DNA of 64,000 nt. Source: Plotosus lineatus (lineage: Eukaryota > Chordata > Actinopteri > Siluriformes > Plotosidae). The position numbers and the translations under genes are program-made. Of the stretch, positions 1-10,403 are shown one piece after another. Location of the stretch: assembly GCA_024760905.1 (NCBI GenBank), contig CM045733.1:20813501-20877500 (forward strand), read 5' to 3'. The stretch's first letter is position 1, and every line of letters begins with the position of its first letter. The notes below the pieces were generated by a model that searched no databases, was not told the DNA's origin, and worked only from the letters and a program-made list of their open reading frames with translations.

Positions 1-298
1 ACCTCTGACCAACCATATTTGCTTAGGGTTACAAAAGTCCGTAAAACGGTGTAAACACGAAGATCACAGAGACGACCTCTTAACACATGGGTACATGCAG
101 TGAACTGGGAAGAAGGAGGGGCACGTTCAGTCTGTCATTTGTAAACAATGGACGCAGCGTCATTACATCATTGTGTTATTACGTCAGCGTACTACGTAGG
201 TATGTCTCCGTACTACAGCGAGCACGCTAAACTCAAAATTTGATTTTTTTTCTTTTAAAAAATGTAAAATCGAAAAAAACGTAAAACGAGCGTCTGTA
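1..298 (+). mobile_element. 3' end of a TIR DNA transposon, cut by the window edge
   Basis: This stretch aligns by eye, with small indels, to 35734-36052 near the right end of a longer element. Shared blocks include the starts of both copies (ctgaccaaccatatttgct), the block around acaatggacgcagcgtc, and the terminal gtaaaatcgaaaaaa region ending in gtctgta at 298. A third copy lies inverted at 46615-47298. No coding capacity is visible. The left part lies outside the window. Confidence 0.75.
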
Positions 299-1486
299 TG
301 TCCCTCATGAGCAAGCTTGTGGCGACAATGGCAGGGAACATTAATTCAAGGACAATTCAAGGAATTTTAAAAATTGAGGAATCAAGTCAAATTTGTTATC
401 TTATAACTGTAATAGTAATTATAACTCATTTTAGTAAACGAGGTTATATCACCAGCAGTGAAACAGTTTGAGTGTATATTTAGATTCATATGAATCACCA
501 TCAGAGCCAGTGAGGGCCTTCTAAGATGTGACCTCAACCCAGTTGTAGCGTATCAACTAATTCACAAAAAAAAAAAAGCTTAGCAGGCGTCACGGTTGGG
601 ATGCTTTTCAGTGTGGGGTATATGTGTGTGTTTGTGTATTTCCTATCACCCAACATGAATTAAGATCACAACATAAAGATTTTTGCATACAGATATTTAC
701 AGTATTTCAGGAAGTTCATTTTAACCACAAAAGGATGTTTCGCAACCCCCAAGAAACAGTAACTGTTCACTGAAGCAATGTAAACTAATAATTATGAGGC
801 CAGCGAATTCATTATTTATAACATAACTACACTTTAGTCTACTATATTTATTGCAACTGGTCTAATAAACAGAATGATGAAAACAAGAGCTATGTTTACA
901 TGCACATATTTCTACTTTTGCAATGCATTCTAATGAATATACCTTTTGCGTGTGTGTGTGTGTGTGTGTGTGTGTGGGCGGGCAGTCTGTGTATTTGTGT
1001 TTCAAATGTGCAATTAGAATAGAGTTTCTGATGCTCACTCATTTCCAAATAGACAGTAGACTGAGCTCAATTTTTTTTAAGTCAGTCTGTTCATGTTTCT
1101 TTTATCTATCTGTAATCTTTTCCATGTAGAATTGGCGAACCTGAGAAGTTGAGCACACAATACATTTTCTCAGAATACGATCCTATGCAAGCCTTATCTT
1201 TTCTGAAATTGCCACAGTTGAATGTCATCATTGCAGCCAGATGTACCAAAAATCTGTTGAGGGTTTACATTCATTATAGTTTCCTATTAAACAGATTGTC
1301 AATTTTACACCACCTGGAGCTTCAACTTTAGAAGGATACACACGACGCTCGGAATATACACAAAACAGTTTCGTGCATGTGAAGTGCACACTGTGTTGTG
1401 TGTGTTTGTATTGATATACTGTATTAATTCCATAAGGGAAACAATTCTGCATTTAACACATCCAAAGTGAGCATGTACACACACAC
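299..1486. other. dock4 intron, AT-rich, no gene seen
   Basis: Unannotated upstream dock4 intron. It holds a short (TG)n tract at about 950-976 and A/T-rich sequence. I see no exon with dock4-like coding potential and no recognisable transposon. Confidence 0.5.
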
Positions 1487-1700
1487 TCAGAGCAGTGGGC
1501 TGTCACACATATGTTGGGGGTGCCCGGAGAGCAGTTGGGGTTTAAGTGCCTTGTTGAAGGGCACTTGAGCCATTTTTGTGGAGGAAGGGGAGGTGCAGCT
1601 CACTCCTCCACTGCTACACATTTTTCCTGCTGGATCGGGAATCGAGCCAGCAACCTTTCGGTCCCAAATCAGCTTCTCTAACAATTAGGCTACGACTGCC
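1487..1700 (-). mobile_element. tRNA-derived SINE
   Basis: Read on the minus strand it starts with a tRNA-like head: an A-box-like segment (tagcctaattgttagag) and a B-box-like segment (gctcgattcccg). A body follows with the motif caaggcacttaaaccccaac, common in teleost tRNA SINEs. The 3' end merges into a CA-rich stretch near 1480. It is too diverged beyond the B box to be a working tRNA gene. Confidence 0.7.
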
Positions 1701-1951
1701 TATGTATTAAAAATGCAAAAACGAAGAACATCAGAATAAACTTTTGATTTGTATTATGTATGCATGCACACTTTTCCATCCCCTCAGCTCCCTATCAATA
1801 GATCTTGCAGCAGAGAAAAGGGTTTTTAAAATCTTTCAACCATTGACCACAGAATTCTTGTGAACCCAGAGTTCCATAATTAAATGCTTACAAATAGGTG
1901 CATTTGTGGTTTAGCGATGGTCATGCATGTGAGTGTTATTAAACCTAAAAC

Positions 1952-1973
1952 TTTTTTTTTTTTTTTTTTTTTT
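1952..1973. repeat. poly(T) tract
   Basis: An uninterrupted run of about 22 T. It could be the poly(A) tail of an inverted retrocopy or a simple expansion. It lies just upstream of the mariner remnant, with no visible link to it. Confidence 0.8.
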
Positions 1974-2059
1974 ATACTCCAGAGGCAATTTGGTGTCTGA
2001 GTTAGTAGAGTGAAATGTTTAATTCTGTACTTTCTTACACTGATTACTAAATATATAAA

Positions 2060-2650
2060 AGTGTAAGTCAAAAAGTAATGCAATTTTATTATATAATAAA
2101 TAAGGAACCCATTAAATATATCCTGCATTAAGATATATCTGTACGTCACACCTCTACTTCCTAACATAGTCACCACCTCTTTCAATGGCAGTGTTCCACC
2201 TATGAATGAAGGCTTGGATCCCAGCTTTGTAAAACTCAACCTGCTACTTATGCAGCCAATTCCTTCCAGCAGCTTTCGCTTCATTGCTACCATAATGTTT
2301 ACTCTCCGAACCTCTTTCAATGGAACAAAAAGATGGAAGCTTGATGGTGCTTAATCAGGTGAGTAGGGAGGATGCAACAGAAGAGGTGATTGCCTCCCTT
2401 GTTCTGAAATTGGAGTGAAACCTGGCATTGTCATCTCCAAATTTGGTTCCATTTGGCGGATTCTTGTTCCAAGTCCTTAAGGGTCAGTGTATGCTTTAGA
2501 TTTGACCGACTTCACTTTTCTTGGCAAGAAATCAACAAGAATAAACCTTGTACATCCCAGAAGACAGTTGCCAGGATTTTTTCGAGCTGACTTTTCTGCC
2601 TTGAACTTTGTTTCCGGAGAAATCGGGCAGTGAAATTTCGTTTATGGTAT
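2060..2650 (-). pseudogene. degenerate mariner-like (DDxD) transposase
   Basis: On the minus strand, in shifting frames, recognisable mariner transposase blocks appear: DDNARFHSN around 2430-2410, which carries the second catalytic Asp context of the family, followed by HPPYSPD-stop-APSSFHLF near 2370-2330, the counterpart of the family's final conserved block. The third catalytic Asp position reads Ser, and several stops and shifts interrupt the frame. It sits in a dock4 intron and cannot encode an active enzyme. Confidence 0.7.
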
Positions 2651-2772
2651 TTTATGATTGTTTTTTTTAAATATTATTCCATCTCTTTGGTCCAATAAAA
2701 GAGGAAAGATCCGGTGAGATTTTCATTTCCACTTTTGGTGGCAATTAGATGGACCAGCCCTGTTATTGCATC

Positions 2773-3102
2773 TTAGGTGACCCCATGTGGGGTTGTGAGC
2801 CTAGGGTCGAACACTGCTGTAGAAGCTAGGATATTCTCCTCGTTAATTGCAGAAAGGTGCTGCTTCCTTTTATGGCTTGCACTGCAGTGCCTTTCCTTTG
2901 ATGGAATCTTCTCGATAGCCTGCTGTATTTCCACTCTCCTGGTGCATGCTGCGCAATAGGGAAATGAACAAAGGGTGTGGGCGGTAAAGTATTTTCTTTT
3001 CCGTAGCTTTAAAAAATCTGGGAAAGTGTTCAACATATTAAAAACTGCCTGAGCCTGGTCAAGACGGCCACGCTGTGGAGTACGGCTGGACAGCTGTTGC
3101 AT
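2773..3102 (-). other. unidentified 109-codon open frame in a dock4 intron
   Basis: An open frame starting MQQLSSRTPQRGRL, with a lysine/arginine-rich middle and a C-x2-C pair (YCAACTRR). I recognise no family. Its ending (DPRLTTPHGVT) lies in sequence that looks like old transposon debris. Position inside a dock4 intron and antisense to it makes a host gene unlikely. Confidence 0.15.
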
Positions 3103-3129
3103 AGCAACCTTGTTTTAATAAGGGGGAAA

Positions 3130-3131
<2 letters not shown>

Positions 3132-3170
<39 letters not shown>
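3132..3170. repeat. (TG)n microsatellite
   Basis: About 39 bp of uninterrupted TG in the upstream dock4 intron. Open frames reading Cys-Val repeats here are artefacts. Confidence 0.95.
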
Positions 3171-3172
<2 letters not shown>

Positions 3173-3440
3173 TGCGTGCTTGCGTACAGGTAGGCAAAGC
3201 GTGGTATGGTAGAGTATCATTAGTGTGCATGTGTATCTCTCTCAGTTTACAATACTGTTTTAATTTAAACTCTCCGGTTAAAACTTTCTGGTTGAAATGT
3301 GCTCTGTAGTATATTTATTTCATTTAGCTTGTTCTATATTTTTATTTAGTTTTTATTACTCAAAGTAATGTTTTAAATTAATTTCTTCTATTTAATTTCA
3401 GCCCTTAATGAATAAATCAGTTTGTTTGTAAACTTCCCTT

Positions 3441-3503
3441 TTAATTCTCTCTCTCTTTCTCTCTCTGTCTGTCTGTCTGTCTCTCTCTGTGTCTATATCT
3501 GTA

Positions 3504-3535
<32 letters not shown>
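3441..3535. repeat. CT/GTCT compound microsatellite
   Basis: Interrupted CT runs with a short (GTCT)n block, ending in (TG)n. Intronic. Confidence 0.9.
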
Positions 3536-3536
<1 letters not shown>

Positions 3537-4077
3537 TTAATTTATCCAAAGAGTGAAATCACCAATCATGAGTCTTTTGTGTTCCTCAAGAATGTGAAGC
3601 CAGACTATGAATCTAATTTGGTCATGATTAATTACTTTTGTGATGAATTTCATGGGCCAAAGCATTTATATCTTCATCAAACAGGAAACTAACTTCTAAA
3701 GAGTGATTTCAGTCATTTTCATTGATTCATAGTGAAGCCAGGCACAAAATGAGCCTCAAAACTTGCACGTAACTCTCGTGATGATGGTAAGTCTTCCCTC
3801 AACAACATTTGATGTAGTGAGCTGCTTAGTGGTTGCCTAGGAAACTGTCTGAAGGAGTTAACAGTAGTAGTTTATTAGCTTGTCCTCAGATGTTGGGAGT
3901 GATGCTGGAGTGTATGCCATATCAGATTTATAGCACTGAAGCCGCTCTGTGTGTGACTCTTTGTGGTGGGAGGATGGCACACCTCCTGCAGCTTCTTCTC
4001 TGGCTGGTTCTTTGGAGATACACAGCCATTATTCTAGGAAGCGATTGCAAACACATTGAATGTGTTTTCTAGTTTCC

Positions 4078-4082
<5 letters not shown>

Positions 4083-4132
<50 letters not shown>
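4083..4132. repeat. (CT)n microsatellite
   Basis: About 50 bp of uninterrupted CT in the intron upstream of the first dock4 exon in the window. Confidence 0.95.
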
Positions 4133-4138
<6 letters not shown>

Positions 4139-4659
4139 TGAAGTCTGGGAGCTCCTGTACTCAATGGCATTACATTAAAGTGTTATGTTTTTCTCAAAGA
4201 ATTTGCTCTACATTTTTAAAGCAACAAAGGCTTTTGTTTGGCATTTTGGTACCACTAAATAGCATTAAAATGTAAATTGTTAAAGTGCATAAATAGTGCA
4301 TGTCACAACAGGATGAAGCACCTGGAGGTAACAAAAAGACATCAGTTTATGCAAGCGTGCATGAAAAAAATAAATAAATAAAACTACATACTGTCTTGAA
4401 CTTATAGAAGATTCCGAACTTGATTATTCGGTGCCATGAAATTTTATCTTCCAACTGGCAGAACTTCAAAGTTTTACCTGTTTTGTAATTTATTTTTGAT
4501 TTAGCTGCCAAGCATCTCGGATATAAAGCAGCAGCTACAGAAAGATTACCATCCTCCATTTTTTGCTTTGAAGAGTGTGTGGGATGTGTATGCGCACAAC
4601 ATCAATCATGTTTGGATGTTTGGGTGGGGTAACTGTTTGTAAGTAACTGTGTGTATGTA

Positions 4660-4663
<4 letters not shown>

Positions 4664-4709
<46 letters not shown>
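4664..4709 (+). repeat. (GT)n tract at a dock4 3' splice site
   Basis: About 46 bp of uninterrupted GT, preceded by (GTAT)n, ending six bases before the acceptor AG at 4714-4715. It takes the place where a polypyrimidine tract is expected, leaving only atgcag between repeat and exon. UG-rich RNA here would be a binding target for TDP-43/CELF-type proteins. Confidence 0.95.
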
Positions 4710-4710
<1 letters not shown>

Positions 4711-4715
4711 TGCAG

Positions 4716-4799
4716 GCATTCTTTGTGAAAGACTATATGATGAATCACCCAGAGGACGGGGACAAGATTGGACGCCTTAGAGAACTTATGTTTGAACAG
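4716..4799 (+). CDS. dock4: dock4 coding exon (first in window), end of DHR2
   Basis: 84 nt, phase 0 at both ends, bordered by atgcag and gtcagt. It encodes 28 residues starting AFFVKDYMMNHPEDGDKIGR and ending FEQ. This is the DOCK-family block at the C-terminal edge of the DHR2/DOCKER domain, the region of DOCK4 that exchanges GDP for GTP on Rac/Rap-type GTPases at the membrane cortex. Because the exon is in phase on both sides, skipping it would remove 28 residues without shifting the frame. Upstream exons are outside the window; I found no preceding exon in 1-4715. Confidence 0.93.
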
Positions 4800-5077
4800 G
4801 TCAGTATTTATTCATCTTTTAAAACGGTAGCAGTATGGTTGACCTTTCCAGTCATTCTTTTCATTTTTATTCATTCTACATCATTTGCAAAATACATTTC
4901 AAATCCATCCACATTTAATTGTAAAGCATATATAGGGGAAATAAAAAGGTATATAAATCTATAGCATGAAATACAATATGTTTTTGGAAATTTGATTAAT
5001 TGTTGTGATATGCATTGCATCATGTTTAACCAAAGTGTGTTTGAAAATCTCTGTCTTTGTTTATTTTTTCTCTTCAG

Positions 5078-5197
5078 GCACAAATACTGGAGTTTGGCCT
5101 AACTGTCCATGAGAAGTTTGTTCCACAGGACATGCGGCCACTACATAAGAAACTGGTGGATCAGTTCCATCTCATGAAGTCTAGCCTAGGAATTCAG
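5078..5197 (+). CDS. dock4: dock4 coding exon 2 of window
   Basis: 120 nt, phase 0-0, acceptor ctcttcag and donor gtaatc. It encodes 40 residues (AQILEFGLTVHEKFVP...LGIQ) containing the strongly conserved DOCK segment HEKFVPQDMRPLHKKLVDQF that closes the DHR2-proximal region. The intron before it is 278 bp and the one after it only 95 bp. The closest match by recall is DOCK4/DOCK3-type proteins, and the C-terminal exon identifies the gene as DOCK4. Confidence 0.95.
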
Positions 5198-5292
5198 GTA
5201 ATCCCTCCAACCTGCTACCAAATATAAAGGATCGGGAAGAGACTCCGTCTATATTATTTCATGTATTATTTTATTTACCGCACATCCTTCAG

Positions 5293-5414
5293 GAGCTTCC
5301 AGCATACATGAGAGCCAGTCCGATTCATTTTCCCAATGGAAGCCCACGAGTCGGGCGAAACTCAATGCCCAACATCTTGAATGTAGAGGGAGGACGTGTG
5401 GTGGCCCGGCGCAG
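5293..5414 (+). CDS. dock4: dock4 coding exon 3 of window
   Basis: 122 nt, enters in phase 0 and leaves two bases (AG) for the next exon. Acceptor ccttcag, donor gtgaga. It encodes ELPAYMRASPIHFPNGSPRV followed by GRNSMPNILNVEGGRVVARR. The ASPxHFPNGSPRV block marks the start of the DOCK4-type Ser/Pro-rich tail after DHR2. No frame disruption. Confidence 0.95.
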
Positions 5415-5718
5415 GTGAGAGCCTTGAACACATGGAAGCAGAATGGTCAGATTCAGTTAAGCATATGTCAGATAAGGAGTCAGTCTCAGGATGTGAGCTG
5501 GGGTGTTTTTGTGTGTGGGAGTGTGAAGATAAAACATAGCACTGCTACACGATGATGGCAGCTTGTCAATACGCAATTTCACGCATTGAGCTGCGAACCT
5601 GTCAGCTTTAGCACAGTTTGTATCAATTGTTAAGCTTTAATGCCAACTATATTAAAATATTTGTACTTTATCACTGTTTTGAATTTGTGTAGAAGCACCA
5701 TATGGAAGTTGAGCTGTA

Positions 5719-5782
<64 letters not shown>

Positions 5783-5793
5783 TGCATGCACAG
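5415..5793 (+). other. dock4: dock4 intron, 379 bp
   Basis: Starts gtgaga and ends in the (GT)n tract plus cttgcatgcacag. Apart from the repeat I see nothing distinct in it. Confidence 0.8.
5723..5780 (+). repeat. (TG)n tract at a dock4 3' splice site
   Basis: 58 bp of uninterrupted TG ending 13 bases before the acceptor at 5792-5793. As at 4664-4709, the repeat replaces the normal polypyrimidine tract. Confidence 0.95.
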
Positions 5794-5914
5794 TCCACTC
5801 AGCTACCCAACAATGAACCGGTACTCTTCATCCTCTCTGTCATCACAAGCCTCCAATGAAGTGAGCAACATCACTGGGCAGTCAGAAAGCTCAGACGAAG
5901 TCTTCAACATGCAG
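5794..5914 (+). CDS. dock4: dock4 coding exon 4 of window, Ser-rich tail
   Basis: 121 nt. Its first T completes the AGT serine codon split from the previous exon, and it ends in phase 0 at gcag/gtgagt. It encodes SPLSYPTMNRYSSSSLSSQA and then SNEVSNITGQSESSDEVFNMQ. The SSSSLSSQAS and GQSESSDEVFNMQ blocks are characteristic of DOCK4 and form a low-complexity, probably phosphorylated linker. The length is not a multiple of three, so skipping would shift the frame. Confidence 0.96.
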
Positions 5915-6391
5915 GTGAGTACTCTGGCCCAGGACACTCTTCTTGTCTGACAGCTCAACGTGCACACAGCTCAGGCAGGCTCAGTAAAGCTCTTTGGCTC
6001 AAAATCAGCTTGCCGTCCTAACCCTAACTACACCTCTTTTTACATCTCTTTATACTCACTTTTCCTTCCTCTCGGAGTCTTTCATCATTTTCTCTAATCG
6101 CACTTCCTGCTTTTAGTCCCCCCTACTTGCCCTAACATTATTTTCATGTCTATCTGCATTTCTCTCCTTTTCACACTCCCGCTTAATCTTTTCTCACATT
6201 TATTTTTTCTCAGCAACAATAAGATTGTTAGGTATGAGCTGAAAAAGAAACTTGATTAGAATGATAATGACGCCCTCAAGCTTTTATCTGGGATTATATC
6301 TTTATCTGAGTGTCTCGTTGATCTCACTCACAATTAACCATTCGTGACTATCGTGCCCCCCCCCCCCCCCTTCTTCTTTTTGAAACATCAG
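5915..6391 (+). other. dock4: dock4 intron, 477 bp, with poly(C) near acceptor
   Basis: Pyrimidine-rich intron. It ends with a run of about 14 C (about 6357-6370), then ttcttctttttgaaacatcag before the next exon. No transposon seen. Confidence 0.7.
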
Positions 6392-6473
6392 CCTAGTCCA
6401 TCTACCTCAAGTCTCAGCTCCAATCATTCAGCCTCTCCAAATGTCACAAGCTCAGCCCCTTCCAGTGCCAGAG
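6392..6473 (+). CDS. dock4: dock4 coding exon 5 of window
   Basis: 82 nt, enters in phase 0 and leaves one base (G). Donor gtgagg. It encodes PSPSTSSLSSNHSASPNVTS followed by SAPSSAR. The SASPNVTSSAPSSAR segment is a DOCK4 tail signature rich in SP sites. The frame continues into the exon at 7666. Confidence 0.95.
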
Positions 6474-7665
6474 GTGAGGACACATTTTCCACTTGTCTGC
6501 AGAATGTCAGAATCTATCATGTGTTCATCTTAATATCAGCTCTATAAGACACTGCGTAAGGTCTCATTTAGATCACACACTAACTGCATGTTTTTGACCC
6601 TCTATTAATCTATTAATTTATGGATGTGGTGAAGGAGGACATGAAGGTAGTTGGTGTAAGAGAAGATGATGCAGAGGATAAGGTGAGATGGAGCCAGATG
6701 ATTTGCTGTGGCGATCCCTGAAGGGAACAGTCGAAAGGAAAAGAAGAAGACTGAACAAGTCTCTTTCTAATTGTGTTAAAATTATTTATGTAGGAAAAAA
6801 TGTTGATTTTGGGCCAATATTTGAGAAAAACAGACAAAAAAAAAAGAAACATTTCTAGGCTATTAACCCTTTCACTTCATGTAGCAGATATGCTATGCTG
6901 GTTAATAGATGGTTATACATGGGCACAGATGGATACACATGCGCACGTGCGCGCACATGTATACCTGTATATCTTATTGCATCATGAGCTAAGGGCATAT
7001 CTTAAAGAACAGTGGTATTTATATCCCCAGTACAGTTTCAGTCTCATGCCAAGGTGGCAGCTAATGATGGCTGAACATCTTAAGACACTCTACATATTGG
7101 TTTTTATTTTAATTTGTCGGTTTTTGTATTCACAAGTCTTTACACTATATGCATGTACACGCAAAGGCATGCCTAAATACCTAAATCTCTCTCCGTTATG
7201 CTTTTTAGCAGTTTGCTCTATTGTGTAAACAGATCTTTAGAACACTAAAATATACCAGCGTTTATGGGTCTCACCTCGGCAGCCTTTCATACTCCTGCTT
7301 TCACTAAAATTCCAGCTGCCTATAATGTGTCCAGGAGAATTACAAGCAGCAGTATCCAAACAGTGTGGCTAGTGCCTGTTGTGTTAAGGTGAAGTGCTAT
7401 GCGAGTGCTGTTCCCCGGTGATGGAGCAGAGAGTGCACGAGCTGTTCTAACCGTCTGGAACTGTAGCTCGCTGCTAAATAGCCGTCTGTCACCATCAGAG
7501 GCCAATTCTCACCCCTGCAGGAGGGTTATGTGGGGAGGGGAATATTGGTCCTGCACTGGATACTTAGAAAGACAGAAAATGTGATCCAAAGAGTGGGAGT
7601 TGTGACTATGTGTCATGTAGATGAACATATGGTGTTGCTTAGTTTTACTTCTGTATATTTCTCAG
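6474..7665 (+). other. dock4: dock4 intron, 1192 bp, with an RTE 3' fragment
   Basis: Contains the LINE fragment 6619-6751. The rest (6752-7665) holds no element I recognise; an open stretch around 7230-7600 is not dock4-like. Confidence 0.7.
6619..6751 (+). mobile_element. RTE LINE 3'-end fragment
   Basis: It matches the last about 130 bp of the RTE copy ending at 21741: the coding end reads MDVVKEDMKVVGVREDDAED, followed by the short 3' UTR with gctgtggcgatccctgaagg and a GAAAAGAAGAAGA end. It is a strongly 5'-truncated insertion in the sense orientation of dock4. Confidence 0.85.
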
Positions 7666-7775
7666 GTTCACCTCAGTTGTCAGAAAAACACAAGCATGTT
7701 CGGGAGAATTCCTGCCTTTCTCCAAGGGAGCGACCCTGCAGTGCTATATTTCCCAATCCACTTGATCCTGCACAG
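7666..7775 (+). CDS. dock4: dock4 coding exon 6 of window
   Basis: 110 nt. Its first two bases complete a Gly codon and it ends in phase 0 at cacag/gtaaat. It encodes GSPQLSEKHKHVRENSCLSP then RERPCSAIFPNPLDPAQ. The DKHKH-RENSCLSPRERPCSAI block is among the best conserved parts of the DOCK4 tail, and the basic SPRERP stretch is a likely kinase or 14-3-3-type site (inference). Confidence 0.96.
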
Positions 7776-8511
7776 GTAAATGTACAATATGTGCATACAC
7801 CAATCAGCTATAACCTTCACACCGCCTGATTGGCCTGAGAGTAGGCAGCCCCAAAAGTATTATCAATGCACTGTGGGTTCTGACACCTTTCTATCATAGA
7901 CAGCTTTCACAGTCGTAACAGTTTGTGCTATGATAGCTCTTCTGTGGAATCAGAACAGAAAGTAAGTCTGACCCAGTTTTCCCTCAGGGGATTAATAAAG
8001 TCATCTGTCTTACAGATGTACTAGCCTTAACTCCACATGCACATCAGTGAGTGTTGGGCATCCATAATACTCTTGACGGTTCAATTGTTGTCCTTCCTTG
8101 GATCAGCGTTGCAAGCTATTTAGCACATCATACCAGGAACACCCCATAACACCTGTCAATGGTGTTAATGTTATGGCTGATTGCTGTATGATATAATATA
8201 GTATTAAAAATACAATAATCTCTGCCCTATATTGGGTACAAAATAAAACTATCCCATTGCCATACAGGAGCACTTAAATGGTGAACAATTATTATCTTAT
8301 CTTGTACAGCTGTGTCTTAATTTGCCAGTCCCATTGCATCTCATCCATCATTTGAGCATAACCCACCACAGGGACACCACTGACCAGATCTTTAGTCAGA
8401 TTTGTTTTCAGTACAACAGCAGTACTGGCATGGCAGTTGTAAGGTAGTGTCCTTTGTGCTAGTGTCAGTGTATGGGTGGGTGGGTTGTTGCTGGGATGAA
8501 ACCAAATACTG

Positions 8512-9143
8512 TACAGTGGTACCTCACCTTACGAAATAAATCCGATCTAGAAGTGGTTTCATAACCTGATCTTTTCTTAAGTTGAGCCGCATTTTACATG
8601 TAAAAGGCCTGATTCGTTCCAAGGTCCCCAATACTACCCCCTAAACCCTTTAAAAATTCTAAAAGAATACCTTTTAAGACCTCCTTCTGCTTCAATATCG
8701 TACCGATGGTAGACGGGTTTGGCCATATTCCTTTGTGATATCACTTGACCGCAGGCCATGAGCCCGCTTCTTCTTTTCACTCGCACTGGGAATCACTTTC
8801 ATTGGTAATCACACACGCATGTGTGCGTGCGTGCGTGTGTTGACCATGTCTTCTTAACAGAGTTATAATCTTACAAATGTTTATGCAAGGTTAAAAGCCT
8901 GAGCCAAAAAATATAGTTGCAATGAGCACAGTCAAAAATGGGAGATAGTCAATCGGAGGCCAGTGGGACGGGATGTTGGGAGATAGCCAATGGGAGAGCA
9001 ACTCGCGCATTGTTTGAATTTTTGAGATGGTGCTTTCGTAACGTGAGTTTTCTCGTGTCCAGAGATGGAAATTTTAAGTAAATGCGTTTCGTAACCTGGA
9101 TTTTTCATTTGTTGGGACTTTCGTAAGGTGAGATACCACTGTA
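8512..9143. mobile_element. 632-bp TA-flanked MITE with 25-bp terminal inverted repeats
   Basis: The left end tacagtggtacctcacctta continues to 8536. The right end, 9119-9143, is its reverse complement with one difference in 25 bases. The element begins and ends in TA, as expected for Tc1/mariner/pogo-type insertion, and the tacagtggtacctc end resembles Tigger/pogo-type termini (inference). It has no transposase frame. A diverged relative of its left half lies at 52412-52620. Confidence 0.85.
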
Positions 9144-9486
9144 TTGGTAAAATAAATAAACATATAATTAATATTGATAATGGGTATAGAACAATTAGCA
9201 GGCGGTGCTCAGTTGAACTATTGTGGAACAGTAATGTAGCCTATATTGTAAGGCTCTAGGTTTTTTTTTTCTTCAGTACCTGAGGAAAGTCCTGACCTCA
9301 GAGAGACATCTGTTTTCAGACTAAAAAAACCTGAGCTTGAATATAATAGCCAATAAAAATGGTACGATGTGTTGAAGATTTGTTCAAAAATTAACTACAA
9401 TAAAAATGCTATTAAATAATGTCACCATAGAAGGAACAAATGTGCAGCAAATATTTGAAAATTCAAGGCATAATGTATGTAAAAAG

Positions 9487-9794
9487 AGTGGCACGGTAGT
9501 GTAGTGGTTAGCATCTCTGCCTCACAGCAAGAAGGTCTGTGGTTCGAGTTCCGGGTTCCAGTCTTTTTGAATGGAATTTGCATGTTCTCCCCATGCTTGC
9601 GTGGGTTTCCTCCCTAGGTGTTTTTACCACAGGCATGTACATGAGGCTAATTGGCTGTTCCAAATTGAATTGTGTTGCCCTACGATGTTTTAGAGAGCTG
9701 TTCAGGATGTATCGCACCTTTGCACAGTGTCAGCTGGGGTAGACGTGCATTTCCGGTAACCTTATGATTACTACGTTTAGTGAATGAATGAATG
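9487..9794 (+). mobile_element. V-SINE-type SINE
   Basis: tRNA-like head (gtagtggttagc and ggttcgagttccgg as A- and B-box-like segments), the central V-core (gcatgttctcc, gcgtgggtttcctcc), and a 3' end with (TGAA)n. The V-core partly lacks the usual ggtttcctcccacag block. Inserted in the sense direction of dock4. Confidence 0.85.
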
Positions 9795-10330
9795 TAAACA
9801 ACATTATTCTGGTCGCATTCCTTAGTACATAGTAGAGTTATATCTTCAAGCGAAAACAATAATTTGCAAATTTAGTATTTGCTCTTTGGTCAGACTAATT
9901 TGTGTACATAAGTGCTGTCCACAAAACTATCCTCGAGCAGGTGTAAAATAATCAGTCTGCATAAAAATCTCAGGGTATTATTTTTATGTAGGTTGCATGT
10001 TTTTGTTTAGACTCAAACCTATGATTCAGAGCCTGAATTCATATATTTTCATATATTTTTATCACAACACATGGAAATGTACACTTGGGTAGAAGTTGCA
10101 TTATGTACACTGGCTAGCACAAGCCATAAATATTCCGTGTTTTTGTGAAGAGGGAAAATATAAACCTGTACTGCCCCCTTAGATACTGAGGCAATGCACA
10201 GTATTCTGACATTAGCATTTTCATGCAGTAGTTTTTATTGCTACTCGTGTTAACAAAATGTGACATCTAAAACGAGGGATTAAAAAGTGTCTATGGCTTC
10301 CATAAGCATACTCGTGTGCCTGTTCTGCAG

Positions 10331-10403
10331 AGGACGACCCCATATCCAGCAGGCGATGTCTCTCTGCCTCGTAGCGATCCCAACATCTCCATTCCAGACA
10401 AAG
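10331..10403 (+). CDS. dock4: dock4 coding exon 7 of window
   Basis: 73 nt, enters in phase 0 and leaves one base (G). Acceptor ttctgcag, donor gtaagg. It encodes RTTPYPAGDVSLPRSDPNIS then IPDK. The LPRSDPN core is conserved in DOCK4, while the residues before it are diverged. Both the authentic next exon (11260) and a short alternative (10851) could accept its phase. Confidence 0.93.

Larger units (their letters stand above)
7776..10330 (+). other. dock4: dock4 intron, 2555 bp, with a MITE and a V-SINE
   Basis: Holds the MITE 8512-9143 and the V-SINE 9487-9794. Between and around them (7776-8511, 9144-9486, 9795-10330) I see AT-rich sequence without exons. Confidence 0.7.

Noticed and set aside
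4497..4560. Possible dock4 exon after 'tttgatttag' reading LPSISDIKQQLQKDY
   Set aside because: No similarity to the expected DOCK sequence before AFFVKDY and no donor in a fitting phase.
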